DNA of 48,831 nucleotides from assembly GCA_021826025.1 (NCBI GenBank), contig JAKBBG010000006.1, forward strand, positions 1 to 48,831. Direction: 5' to 3'. The position numbers were made by a program, and so were the translations under genes. Origin of the DNA: Pseudomonadota bacterium (GTDB lineage Bacteria; Pseudomonadota; Gammaproteobacteria; Burkholderiales; Ferrovaceae). Under the pieces are notes generated by a model. The model was not told the origin of the DNA and made no database searches. It saw only the letters and a program-made list of their open reading frames with translations. Of this stretch, positions 18,995 to 28,162 are shown piece after piece (the first letter of the stretch is position 1; the number at the start of each line of letters is the position of its first letter).

Positions 18995-20259
18995 TGGCAA
19001 ATCATATCCTCGTGGTCGATGACGAGGTCGGCATTCGCGAACTGTTGTCCGAAATCCTGAGCGACGAAGGCTATCGCGTCAAACAGGCGGCCAGCGCCAT
19101 CGAGGCCAAACAGCTGCGCCAGGAGGAACGGCCCGACCTGGTCCTGCTGGATATCTGGATGCCCCATATGGACGGCATCACGTTGTTGAAAGAATGGGGG
19201 GCCGCGGGGCAGTTGACGATGCCCGTGGTCATGATGTCCGGCCATGCCACCGTGGACACCGCCGTGGAAGCGACGCGCATCGGTGCCGTCGACTTTCTGG
19301 AAAAGCCGATTGCCCTTCCCAAGCTTCTGGCGACGGTGGAACGGGCCCTGCGCAAGGGGGGGGCGGAATTCAGACCCGGCCTTTCGAGCAGCCAGCTCGG
19401 AAAGGGGGTGCTGATCAGCGAGCTACGCCGGCGCCTGGACCAAATGATCAGCCATAATGCGCCGGTGCTGCTGGTGGGCGAGCCCGGCTGCGGCATCGAG
19501 CTGGCGGCCCGTCACCTGCATCAGCCCAACACGCCGTGGTTTGCCCAGGCCGGCAACGAGTGGTTGGGGGAAAACCCCTTCGAGCCTCTGACCCAAACGC
19601 AGGGCGGCGTCATTTTCATTGCGGAGGTGGGCGAGCTCACGAAAACTCAGCAGAAGGGCCTGGCCCAATTGCTGGGGAAGCTCGACAAGCATCATGTTCG
19701 CCTGATTTGCGGAAGCAGCAAACCGGTGGCGTTCCTGATTCGCGAAGAGATACTGGACGCCGGACTGATCGCGCGACTGTCTGCCTTGACTCTGACGGTA
19801 CCCGCCCTGAGGGACCATGCGGAAGACATTCCGGACATCGCCTCCACGCTGCTGCGGCAAATGACGGAGGCGGGCGAAGTGCCGGTCCGCACGTTCAGCA
19901 CGGCGGCATTGAACATGCTGCGCCAGATGGACTGGCCAGGAAACCTGCCGATGCTCACCAACGCCGTGCGCACCGCGGCGCTTTCCGCAATGACGTCGGA
20001 AATCACGGCGGAAGACATCGTGCGCATCGCCCACCAGTTCGATCCGCCGACATCCCCGGCGGCAACGCCGGCAAGCTTCGATTTGCCGTTGCGGGAAGCG
20101 CGCGAGCAGTTTGAGAAATCCTACTTCGAATATCACATCCGGCTGGAGTCTGGAAACATGTCCCGGGTGGCGGAGCGGGTGGGTCTGGAACGCACGCACC
20201 TGTACCGCAAACTCAAGCAGCTGGGCATCCGTCTGGGATCGCAGCGGGGAGAAGAGTGA
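18994..20259 (+). CDS. NtrX-like response regulator with a degenerate AAA+ domain
   Basis: The 421-residue regulator has a receiver domain (VVDDE at the acidic pocket, phosphoacceptor Asp53 in LLDIWMP), a central region aligning to the sigma-54 activator AAA+ fold, and a C-terminal Fis-type helix-turn-helix (NMSRVAERVGLERTHLYRKL). The AAA+ part is broken as an ATPase: Walker A reads GEPGCGIE with Ile168 in place of Lys, and Walker B reads VIFIAEVG with Ala210 in place of Asp. The GAFTGA loop and about 20 residues around it are absent. It should bind DNA on phosphorylation but not open sigma-54 promoters. ATG at 18994 overlaps the kinase stop; GTG at 18991 is an alternative. Confidence 0.9.
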   Translation: MANHILVVDDEVGIRELLSEILSDEGYRVKQAASAIEAKQLRQEERPDLVLLDIWMPHMDGITLLKEWGAAGQLTMPVVMMSGHATVDTAVEATRIGAVDFLEKPIALPKLLATVERALRKGGAEFRPGLSSSQLGKGVLISELRRRLDQMISHNAPVLLVGEPGCGIELAARHLHQPNTPWFAQAGNEWLGENPFEPLTQTQGGVIFIAEVGELTKTQQKGLAQLLGKLDKHHVRLICGSSKPVAFLIREEILDAGLIARLSALTLTVPALRDHAEDIPDIASTLLRQMTEAGEVPVRTFSTAALNMLRQMDWPGNLPMLTNAVRTAALSAMTSEITAEDIVRIAHQFDPPTSPAATPASFDLPLREAREQFEKSYFEYHIRLESGNMSRVAERVGLERTHLYRKLKQLGIRLGSQRGEE

Positions 20260-21554
20260 CCCAACCCCGCATCAGGGAACGCTGGTTGATTTTGTCCCAC
20301 GGATTCAATATGGATGGGCGGGCGGCGAGCCTGACCATCACGGACAAGATGCCCCATCTGATTGAAGCAGGCATCGAACCCATCGTGCTGAGCGCCGTGA
20401 CCGGGTCGAAAGATGCCCGCTTCAGGCATATCCAGCTGCTGCCCTGGGGGCCTGCCGGCTTCCGCTTCGATCTGCGTCACCTGGTCGCGCTCCGCTGGGG
20501 ACGCGACTGGCGCTATCGCCTGGTCACCGCATTGGCTTCGCTCCTGCTTGCGCCGCTCATCCTGCTTGAGCGGCTCGTTTTCGGGCTCCAGAGCCAGTGG
20601 TCCTGGATGCCGGCTGCCGTGTTTCGTGGCTGGAACATCATTCGCTGCGAAAAACCGGCATTGGTCTATTCCACCGGCGGCGCGTATTCGGCACACTGGG
20701 CAGGCTTCTGGCTCAAGCGGCTGACCGGAGTGCGCTGGATCGCCGAAATACACGACCCCATGGTCTTTCCGGGCACCGTGCCGGCCACCAGGAACCTCAG
20801 GTTTTGGGCCAGGCTGGAAGGCATGATTTGCCGTCATGCCGATCTGGCTTGGTGGTTCACGGACCAGGCGCTTGCCAGTGCCAAGCGGCGTCACCCTGAG
20901 CTGGGTGACCGCGGGCTCGTCATCCTTCCCGGTGCCGAACCACCATTGGCCACCGCCCCTTACGCAAAAGGCGAGTCGCTGATTCTCGGCCATTTCGGAT
21001 CGCTTTCCTCGGTGCGGACGATGCGCCCTTTGGTGGACGCGTTTTCGGAATTCCGGAAAACGCGTCCGGAAATGGCAGCCCGGCTTTTCGTGCACTGTTA
21101 CGGAGGCGCCATCGACGCGCCCGCTCGCCAGGCCATACGGGAACAGGGACTCGAAGCCCACTTTGTGGACCAGGGGCGGCTGGAATGGGACCCGGTGACG
21201 CGCCTGTCCGGGCGGGAAAAAATCCAGCAGCGCATGCACCGGATGGACGGACTGCTGCTGCTACACGGGAATACGGCCGACTGTGCCGAATACATCCCCT
21301 CCAAATTTTACGATTACCTGTGGGCAGGACGGCCGGTGGTGGGGCTCGTGCATCTCAACGAGCAGCTCATGCGACTGATTGAAGCGCACGGCGGCTATGC
21401 CGTGGAGGTGGATCGACAGGAAGCAGTGCTGGCCTTGCTGGAACGGGTGTTCCGTGATTGGGAAAGCGACCGGATGCGCGGCAGCGCTCTGCCGCCCATC
21501 GGGACCGGACAGGCGGTCGACGCCATCCTGGCACATACGCGGTGGACAGCGTGA
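20256..21554 (+). CDS. Glycosyltransferase, GT-B fold (GT4-like)
   Basis: The 432-residue protein resembles family 4 glycosyltransferases. It has an N-terminal acceptor half with a hydrophobic stretch (VTALASLLLAPLILLERLV) that may touch the membrane. The C-terminal donor half contains LILGHFGSLSSVRTM and the late IPSKFYDYLWAGRPVVGL, matching the E-x7-E-like nucleotide-sugar region. Specificity cannot be told. The GTG start sits within the response-regulator stop (GTGA), so this glycan gene is translationally coupled to the ntrX-like gene. It opens the polysaccharide block. Confidence 0.85.
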   Translation: MTQPRIRERWLILSHGFNMDGRAASLTITDKMPHLIEAGIEPIVLSAVTGSKDARFRHIQLLPWGPAGFRFDLRHLVALRWGRDWRYRLVTALASLLLAPLILLERLVFGLQSQWSWMPAAVFRGWNIIRCEKPALVYSTGGAYSAHWAGFWLKRLTGVRWIAEIHDPMVFPGTVPATRNLRFWARLEGMICRHADLAWWFTDQALASAKRRHPELGDRGLVILPGAEPPLATAPYAKGESLILGHFGSLSSVRTMRPLVDAFSEFRKTRPEMAARLFVHCYGGAIDAPARQAIREQGLEAHFVDQGRLEWDPVTRLSGREKIQQRMHRMDGLLLLHGNTADCAEYIPSKFYDYLWAGRPVVGLVHLNEQLMRLIEAHGGYAVEVDRQEAVLALLERVFRDWESDRMRGSALPPIGTGQAVDAILAHTRWTA

Positions 21555-22768
21555 ACCCGACACTCCCGTCATTGGCCCCGGTCGTGCGGTTGCTGGCGTT
21601 CGGAATGCTGGCGGCGCTTCCCGTCAGTGTCGGCGGCGTGAATCTTTTTGCGGCCCTGACGGTATCGGCGGCCCTTCTGTCGCGGGAATGGTGGCAGGCT
21701 TGCGGCAAAGTGTGGCGCCAGCCGGTAGCCCTGTCCGTTTTGTTCCTTCTGGGGCTGCTGGTGGTCGGAATGGCTTATACGGAAGGGACGCTGCAGGATG
21801 GTTGGGCCGTGCTGACCAAGTACCGCAAGCTCATGCTGATCCCGATCCTGCTGCCCTTCTTCCAGGAAGACCGTGATCGACTGACGGCCATGCGTGTCCT
21901 GGCTTTCTCCATCGGTTTCACCGTGCTGGCTTCATGGACCGAATTTCTGGGCTGGACCCATGTGAGCGATCCGGCTTACGTCACGGACAGCCCGCCCGGG
22001 GACGCCGTATTCAAGATGCACATTCCCCAGGGCACGTTGTTTTCGCTGTTGGTGGTGCTTGGAATAGGCCTTGCCCGGGAAGCGCGTACGACGCTGTCGC
22101 GCGCCATTTACTGGGCCATGTCCGCGCTGGCAGCCGTCGACATCGCGTGGGTCATGGTCGGCCGCACCGGAAAGGCCATTCTGCCCGTGATCGCGATCTG
22201 GGCTCTGTGGGAGACGGCGCGCGTACGCGCGGCGGGTTCCCGCTTTCGCTGGATCACGGTGTGCGCGGGAACCTTGCTGGTTCTGGCGGCCACAGGATGG
22301 ATCGCGTCCAGCCAAAACACCATGCTGGGTTCCGTCGCCCGGGAAATTCACCGGTCCGAGGAAACCGGTGCGATCACGTCGCAAGGCATCAGGCTCTCGT
22401 TCTATCGCATGGCCGCGCAGCTGATTTCCGAACGGCCCTGGGTTGGCCATGGCACCGGCTCGGTGCCGGCGGACACTGAAATTCTGGCAGCCCGGGGGAG
22501 TACTCCGGTCTCCCGCGTGTCCACCGTCAATCTTCACAACGAATTCCTGATGTGGACGGTGCAGTTCGGATGGCCGGGCCTGACCGCCATCCTGATGCTG
22601 TTCGCGGCCCTTTGGCGCGAATCGTTTCGCCAGTCCGGAACGACGGGCCTGCTGCTGCGCGGACTGTGGGTCGTGTTCGCTTCCGGCTGCCTGTTCAATT
22701 CCTACCTCCTCGATTTCGCGGAAGGGTACGCCCTGGTGCTGTCCGCAGGGATCCTGCTGCCGCTATGA
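21551..22768 (+). CDS. O-antigen ligase/polymerase-like membrane protein
   Basis: The 405-residue protein is very hydrophobic with about ten predicted membrane segments. A late hydrophilic loop contains RPWVGHGTGSVPADTE and NLHNEFLMWTVQFGWPGL. This pattern matches the Wzy_C (O-antigen ligase, WaaL) superfamily, where a loop His is needed for transfer of polymer from lipid carrier. Whether it ligates or polymerises cannot be told. Start GTG at 21551, four bases overlapping the previous stop; the end overlaps the next gene by 4 bp. Confidence 0.85.
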   Translation: MNPTLPSLAPVVRLLAFGMLAALPVSVGGVNLFAALTVSAALLSREWWQACGKVWRQPVALSVLFLLGLLVVGMAYTEGTLQDGWAVLTKYRKLMLIPILLPFFQEDRDRLTAMRVLAFSIGFTVLASWTEFLGWTHVSDPAYVTDSPPGDAVFKMHIPQGTLFSLLVVLGIGLAREARTTLSRAIYWAMSALAAVDIAWVMVGRTGKAILPVIAIWALWETARVRAAGSRFRWITVCAGTLLVLAATGWIASSQNTMLGSVAREIHRSEETGAITSQGIRLSFYRMAAQLISERPWVGHGTGSVPADTEILAARGSTPVSRVSTVNLHNEFLMWTVQFGWPGLTAILMLFAALWRESFRQSGTTGLLLRGLWVVFASGCLFNSYLLDFAEGYALVLSAGILLPL

Positions 22769-24678
22769 TGCTGCTCGACCGGTTCCGACTGATCCCCACG
22801 GCCGTGGAAGTGCCGACCACGCGGCCTGTCTGCAATCCGTCCATCCTGGCGGTGGAAGAGGGCTGGGTTGTGCTGGTGCGTACGCTGGATCCCGTGCCCT
22901 ACACCGGCTCCGGTCACGATTATCTCAGCAGCGAAAACTGGCTGATCCGCTATGACAGGGAGTTGAGGCCGTTATCCAAGTCGAAGCTCAGGGATGAGGC
23001 CGTCGTGGAACGTTGTCCCCAGGCACGCAACGGGCTGGAGGATGGCCGCCTGTTCACCTGGTCGGGACAGCTATGGGCGCTTTTCAGCGGCCTGGAGCGG
23101 CACGGCAACGCGTTTTTCAACACCATGGTGCTGACGCGGGTTGAAGGGGACCGTCTTACGGATCCCGTGGTGATCCCTTCGCCGCGTCGCCAGAACCGCG
23201 AAAAGAACTGGATGCCCTGGGTCCTGGACGGAGTCCTTTATTTCATCTACTCCACGCAGCCGATGGAAGTCTACCGTTTCGACGGAACCCGCTTGCAACC
23301 GGCCCATCATGGGGCGCGCGCATTCAAGGGCATGAAGGGCCTGATGTCCGGGTCCTCGCAGGTGATTCCCTGGGGTGAGCACTATCTGGCCGTTACGCAT
23401 CAGAGAAACCGGGCGCCTTTGGCGACACGCCTGATTCAGAAATATGTCACCCACGACCCCGATTACCAGAGAAAGAAAGTGCGTTTTTCTCATTACCTGC
23501 TTCTGCTGGACCGGCATTTCAACGTCAAGGGGCACTCCCGGGCATTCAGCTTTGAAACGGAAGGCATCGAATTTTGCGCAGGCATGGCCTATCGGGAAGG
23601 TCGCCTGCTGATTTCCTACGGAGTCATGGACGAGAAGGCGCGTCTGCTCGAACTGGATCCCGCCTGGGTGGACGGCATGGTCGGGCTAAGGCCGCGGCCG
23701 CGCAATCTGGACCGGACCGCACCGCCGGTATCCGCCAATGCGGCGCCCGTCGCAGTGGACCTGATCGTCTTGAATTACCGCAACTTCAATACCACGGCCG
23801 CCCGATGCCTGGATTCCCTGCGGCCCCAGCTGGCTGCATGTCCATCCCGCGTCCGGATGCAGTTGCTCGACAACGGCTCGCCCGACAGCAGTCCGTCAGA
23901 CATCGTGTCCTATGCCCGAGGTTTTCCAGAGCTGGCGTACGAATGCCTTTCGGAAAACCTGGGGTTTGCAGGAGGGATGAATCATGCCGCCAAGCGCGGC
24001 AGCGCCGAATGGCTATTGCTTGTGAACAACGACACCGTCTTTGCTCCCGGCAGCCTGGAACATCTTTTGCGCGCCCTGGCATCGGCCAGCCTGGATGTCG
24101 CGGCCGTCGGACCCGTGACCAACGCGGCCGGCAACGAGCAGGACTATTTCCTGGAAGGCGGAGCCGAAGAAGTTCTTGCGACGGCCGCCCTGTTCAGCAA
24201 GCACCCGGTCCGCCGCCTGTTTCCCGTGTACCGGCTCGATTTTTTCTGCGTGGCCGTTCGCCGCACCGTCTGGGAAATGCTGGGGGGGCTCGATCCGGCG
24301 TTCGGCCTGGGGTATTACGAAGATTTCGATTTCAGCGTGCGTGCGCGCCTTGCGGGTTACAGGCTGATGATGTGCGAAGACGCTTTCGTCTACCATCAGG
24401 GGGGCGCGAGCTTCAAGCAGTCGGCCAATACCAAGCGCCTCATTCGCGCCAACCGGGACCTGTTCACGGCCCGATACCCTGAGGTGGCATTGCCCCACAA
24501 GCGCGAGGGCAACCTGGCCACCTTGAAACTGTACGAGGAGCTGCTCCGTTCCGGAGAGGCTGCCACGCCGTACATGGAAAGGATCGCGCTGAGGAAATGG
24601 GCCCTGGAGCGGGCCATGCCGAAAAGCTTCAGCAAGCGGCGCCAGTGGAAAAAAGCCAAAGCGGCATTGCTGCTATAA
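22765..24678 (+). CDS. Two-domain protein: GH130-like beta-propeller fused to a GT2 glycosyltransferase
   Basis: The 637-residue product appears to be a fusion. Residues 1-305 look like a five-bladed propeller of the glycoside hydrolase/phosphorylase 130 superfamily (CNPSILAVEEGWVVLVRT, RNGLEDGRLFTWSGQLWALF, KNWMPWVLDGVLYFIYS, GSSQVIPWGEHYLAVTH). After a Pro/Ala-rich linker, a GT2 domain begins at about residue 331 (VDLIVLNYRNFNTTAARCL) with the metal site as NND (421-423) and a later GYYEDFDFSVRARLAGYRLM. GH130 enzymes phosphorolyse or hydrolyse beta-mannosides; whether this propeller is active is unknown. Two adjacent ATGs (22765, 22768) overlap the previous stop. Confidence 0.82.
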   Translation: MMLLDRFRLIPTAVEVPTTRPVCNPSILAVEEGWVVLVRTLDPVPYTGSGHDYLSSENWLIRYDRELRPLSKSKLRDEAVVERCPQARNGLEDGRLFTWSGQLWALFSGLERHGNAFFNTMVLTRVEGDRLTDPVVIPSPRRQNREKNWMPWVLDGVLYFIYSTQPMEVYRFDGTRLQPAHHGARAFKGMKGLMSGSSQVIPWGEHYLAVTHQRNRAPLATRLIQKYVTHDPDYQRKKVRFSHYLLLLDRHFNVKGHSRAFSFETEGIEFCAGMAYREGRLLISYGVMDEKARLLELDPAWVDGMVGLRPRPRNLDRTAPPVSANAAPVAVDLIVLNYRNFNTTAARCLDSLRPQLAACPSRVRMQLLDNGSPDSSPSDIVSYARGFPELAYECLSENLGFAGGMNHAAKRGSAEWLLLVNNDTVFAPGSLEHLLRALASASLDVAAVGPVTNAAGNEQDYFLEGGAEEVLATAALFSKHPVRRLFPVYRLDFFCVAVRRTVWEMLGGLDPAFGLGYYEDFDFSVRARLAGYRLMMCEDAFVYHQGGASFKQSANTKRLIRANRDLFTARYPEVALPHKREGNLATLKLYEELLRSGEAATPYMERIALRKWALERAMPKSFSKRRQWKKAKAALLL

Positions 24679-24692
24679 ATCAGGAGCCATGG

Positions 24693-25490
24693 ATGGCCAA
24701 CTATTTGCTCTACCGTATTTCCAGCAAGGTCAACGCGAAGCCCAGGGTCGCGGGGTTCTCGAAAATGGCCTGCCTGGATAACCTGCTCGATGCCTTTCCG
24801 GGGTACCGCATGATTTGCATCGCCGACAATTGCGATGCCGAAACGGTGGCCCTGCTGGAGAGAAAGGGGTTCTTCAAGCTCGAAGTGACCCGCCTGGGGC
24901 AAGCGGCCTCGTTTTACCATTTGGCCCGCATGGCCATGGAAACCCTGCATGACGAGGACATCGTCTACTTTATCGAAGACGATTACCTGCATGTTCCCGA
25001 TTCCGGGAAAATCCTGGAGGAAGGCATTCAGGTGTTCGACTATGTCACGCTCTACGACCATCCGGACAAATACGGGGTGTTCGGCAAGGGGCGAAATCCG
25101 TATGTGGATGACGGAAAGCTGTCTGAAGTGACGCAGCTGTACAAAGGCGCTTTCGCCCTGTGGCGAACCACCAACTCCACCACCCATACGTTTGCCTGCC
25201 GGGTCAAAACCCTGAAGGAAGACCGTTGGGTGTGGCTGGGCAAGCTCAAGCTCCGGCCGAGGCTGCAGGATTTTTATGACTGGATTTTTCTCACAAGGCC
25301 GGGCTTCCATGGCGGCCGGCTCAAGGCGAAACTGCTGTTGCGCCAGACCATGGCGCGCCTTGCCGGATTGGCAGGGTTCAGGAAGCGGACGCTGGGGGTG
25401 CCGGTTCCGTCCGCGTCCGCCCATTTGGAAGCCGGTTACCTTCCGGACGGATTCGACCTCGAGAGATTTCGGGGCAAGGGGTTGGCGTGA
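24693..25490 (+). CDS. Unidentified protein of the polysaccharide block, glycosyltransferase-like
   Basis: I do not recognise the family with certainty. The 265-residue soluble protein starts MANYLLYRISSKVNAKPRV after a good AGGAG at 6 bp. It has VYFIEDDYLHVPDSGKIL, where Glu95-Asp96-Asp97 follow a hydrophobic strand as the DXD site does in GT-A enzymes. It then has the unusual run of hydroxyl residues RTTNSTTHTFACRV. The setting between a GT2 fusion and an FkbM methyltransferase supports a role in glycan assembly. Its stop overlaps the FkbM start. Confidence 0.6.
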   Translation: MANYLLYRISSKVNAKPRVAGFSKMACLDNLLDAFPGYRMICIADNCDAETVALLERKGFFKLEVTRLGQAASFYHLARMAMETLHDEDIVYFIEDDYLHVPDSGKILEEGIQVFDYVTLYDHPDKYGVFGKGRNPYVDDGKLSEVTQLYKGAFALWRTTNSTTHTFACRVKTLKEDRWVWLGKLKLRPRLQDFYDWIFLTRPGFHGGRLKAKLLLRQTMARLAGLAGFRKRTLGVPVPSASAHLEAGYLPDGFDLERFRGKGLA

Positions 25491-26158
25491 ATAGCCTGCA
25501 GCAGTTTCTTTCGGCCCTCCGGATTTTCCGCAGGGCATTCCTGATCAAATCCTGGTCCGTCATTCATTCCCAATACGGAGAAGACGCGGTGCTTCAGCAC
25601 CTGGTCACGCAGCCGCGGGGAATCTATGTGGATGTGGGATGCTGGCATCCGAAGAAGTTTTCGAATACCTGGTTTCTCTACCGGCGGGGTTGGCGCGGGG
25701 TCAACATCGACCTTGGGGAAGTGAAGATCAGGACCTTTCGCTGGGTGCGCCCCCAGGATCACAATGTCGTGGCGGCGGTGTCCGACGCTCCGGGAACCGT
25801 CACAGTCCAAACCGACAAGGATTTTTCGGTGGGAGAGCAGATCGTGCCGGAAGGGCAGTCGCCAAGACCCGGATTCGGTCACTCCCGGGTGATGGCCACG
25901 CGGACGCTGACGGACATCCTGGACCATTCGCCCTATGCCGGAAAAACCATCCAGCTGCTCAACATCGACGCCGAAGGGCACGACCTGCACGTGCTGCGAG
26001 GCCTCGATTTCGATCGCTATGCTCCGGAGCTCGTCCTGGTGGAATCCTACGTGCAATCGGTGGAAGCGTTGCTGCAATCCGAGCTGCACGGGTTCCTGTC
26101 GGGCAAGGGCTACGCGATGTTCAACTGGGTCGGCCCCACACTTTTTTACAAACGATGA
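25487..26158 (+). CDS. FkbM-family methyltransferase
   Basis: The 223-residue protein has the FkbM fold: SQYGEDAVLQHL, the SAM-binding GIYVDVGCWHPKKFSNTW, RGWRGVNIDL, the TLTDIL strand and LLNIDAEGHDLHVLRGLDF. FkbM enzymes O-methylate sugars or small metabolites with SAM. In this setting it probably methylates a surface sugar. GTG at 25487 overlaps the previous stop (GTGA). A 63-bp gap with a possible SD precedes the next gene. Confidence 0.9.
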   Translation: MNSLQQFLSALRIFRRAFLIKSWSVIHSQYGEDAVLQHLVTQPRGIYVDVGCWHPKKFSNTWFLYRRGWRGVNIDLGEVKIRTFRWVRPQDHNVVAAVSDAPGTVTVQTDKDFSVGEQIVPEGQSPRPGFGHSRVMATRTLTDILDHSPYAGKTIQLLNIDAEGHDLHVLRGLDFDRYAPELVLVESYVQSVEALLQSELHGFLSGKGYAMFNWVGPTLFYKR

Positions 26159-26221
26159 ACCATGCAGGGGCATAACCTTTTATCATTCGAAGTTTCGCCG
26201 TTTTCCGGAGCTTTCCGTTGA

Positions 26222-28159
26222 ATGCAGGCCACCGCACATCTTAGCCATCCCAAATACCGTACCGACATCGACGGGCTGAGGGCCGTCGCCATCCTGGCGG
26301 TGCTCGGCTTCCACGTTTTTCCGGAATGGATGCGCGGGGGTTTCGTCGGAGTCGACATTTTCTTTGTCATTTCCGGGTTCCTGATCAGCACCATCATTTT
26401 TGAAAATCTGGAGGCGGGTCACTTCAGCTACGCCGAGTTTTATGCGCGGCGCATCAAGCGGATTTTCCCGGCTCTGGTGCTGACCCTGGCAGCGAGCTTT
26501 GCCCTGGGCTGGATCCTGATGCCCGCGAAATATTTCGCCCTGGCCGGCAAGCACATGTTCTCCGGGGCTGCGTTTTTGGCCAATTTCACGCTGTTGCGGG
26601 AAACCAATTATTTCAATTCCACGGGCGAAACGGACCCGTTCCACCATTTGTGGTCCCTGGCGGTTGAGGAGCAGTTCTACATCGTCTGGCCGTTGCTGCT
26701 CGGCCTGGTCTGGCGGCGTCGCTGGAATTTTTTCTGGATCACGATGGGCGTTGCGCTGTCGTCTTTTGCCTTCGACCTTTCCACGCTTTCCAGCGATGCG
26801 GCCGTGGCCTTCTATTCCCCTTTGTCACGTTTCTGGGAACTGATGCTGGGCGGGGTGCTGGCCTATTTCCAGCTGCACCGGCCCGGATTGCTTTCCAAAA
26901 ACCCCCAGTGGCTGTCCAGCGCCGGTGCCGCGCTGGTCGTGACAGGCTTTTCCGTCATCAGCCCAGGCAGCGATTTCCCGGGGTGGGCCGCCCTCTTCCC
27001 GACGCTGGGCGCATTTCTTCTCATCGCGGCCGGACCGCTGGGCTGGGTCAACCGCAGGCTGCTGTCCGCAAAGCCCATGGTCTGGATCGGGCTCATCAGC
27101 TACCCCCTTTACCTGTGGCACTGGCCGCTGCTGGTGTTCGCGCGCTTCCACACCCTGGGGGACCCTTCCGTGGCGCAACGTCTTGCCGTGGTGGCGGCGA
27201 GCATTGCCGCGTCCTGGGCAACCTACCGTTTTTTGGAGAAGCCGGCCCGCTGGAAATGGCCCGGCAAGCCCGTGGTGGCCACGCTGCTCGTTATGCTGTC
27301 GGTGCTCGCGGTGGCCGGAAAGGTGTCCGACCGCGAACAGGGCTTTCCCAACCGTCCCGTCAATGCGGAGCTGCTGAAGTTCCGATACGACTATGCGCGC
27401 GATTTCCGGACCGGGCGTTGTTTTATCGAAGCGTCGAAAAAGGAGTTTTCCGAGACCGATTTCCAGCCGGAATGTTCGGGCCGGAGTGGTCCGGACGACA
27501 CGGCGCCTGTCGTGCTCCTCTGGGGGGATTCGTTTGCGGCCTCCCTGTACCGGGGCTTGAAGCACGAAAGCGGGCCGCTCGGATTCGACCTGGCGCAGTA
27601 CACGGCAAACGGATGCCCGGGCATCCTCGGGTTTGATATCGACAAGCGGCCGGGTTGCAGCGAAATCAACGCCTACGTGTTTGGGCGGATCAAGCTGTTG
27701 AAGCCGCACACGGTGATCCTGGGGGGAAACTGGACGCTCTATGACCGCCGCCACAACAACTGGACCCAGCTGGATTTCGTGAAGCTGCGGGCAACCATGC
27801 AGGCGCTGAGACAGGCGGGTGTCGTCCACATTGTCATTTTCGGGCAGTTGCCCACCTTCAAAATCGACCAGCCGATCGTCGCCAACAAGGTCTTCAGGAA
27901 GGGGGAGAAGGACCGGACGATGCGCAGCGTCAACCCGCTGGATTACCCGGTGAACGAGCAAATGCGGCAGTTTGCGAAGGACAACGGGGTGGATTTCGTT
28001 TCTCCCCTGGACCTGCTTTGCAATGCCCAGGGTTGTCTGATTTCCGCTTCACGCGACGAGCTGGTTCCTCTGGCATTCGATTACGGGCATTTGACCGAAG
28101 CCGGGTCGGTTTTCCTGCTTGAACGGGCCGTTGCGCAAAAGCAGCTCGCGTTGCCCTGA
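26222..28159 (+). CDS. OafA/YrhL-type membrane acyltransferase with SGNH domain
   Basis: The 645-residue protein has the acyltransferase-3 membrane domain (YRTDIDGLRAVAILAVLGFH with the catalytic-type His, FFVISGFLIS, FYARRIKRIFPAL, about ten segments to residue 370). It is fused to a periplasmic SGNH domain with nucleophile Ser437 in LLWGDSFAAS and a late HLTEAGSVFL. Such fusions O-acetylate lipopolysaccharide or other glycans, passing acetyl from the membrane domain to the SGNH domain. It ends the polysaccharide block, only 3 bp from the convergent heptosyltransferase stop. Confidence 0.93.
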   Translation: MQATAHLSHPKYRTDIDGLRAVAILAVLGFHVFPEWMRGGFVGVDIFFVISGFLISTIIFENLEAGHFSYAEFYARRIKRIFPALVLTLAASFALGWILMPAKYFALAGKHMFSGAAFLANFTLLRETNYFNSTGETDPFHHLWSLAVEEQFYIVWPLLLGLVWRRRWNFFWITMGVALSSFAFDLSTLSSDAAVAFYSPLSRFWELMLGGVLAYFQLHRPGLLSKNPQWLSSAGAALVVTGFSVISPGSDFPGWAALFPTLGAFLLIAAGPLGWVNRRLLSAKPMVWIGLISYPLYLWHWPLLVFARFHTLGDPSVAQRLAVVAASIAASWATYRFLEKPARWKWPGKPVVATLLVMLSVLAVAGKVSDREQGFPNRPVNAELLKFRYDYARDFRTGRCFIEASKKEFSETDFQPECSGRSGPDDTAPVVLLWGDSFAASLYRGLKHESGPLGFDLAQYTANGCPGILGFDIDKRPGCSEINAYVFGRIKLLKPHTVILGGNWTLYDRRHNNWTQLDFVKLRATMQALRQAGVVHIVIFGQLPTFKIDQPIVANKVFRKGEKDRTMRSVNPLDYPVNEQMRQFAKDNGVDFVSPLDLLCNAQGCLISASRDELVPLAFDYGHLTEAGSVFLLERAVAQKQLALP

Positions 28160-28162
28160 AGA

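Noticed and set aside
18991-20259. Treating the regulator as a standard NtrC-type sigma-54 activator
   Set aside because: Both Walker motifs have lost their key residues and the GAFTGA loop is absent.
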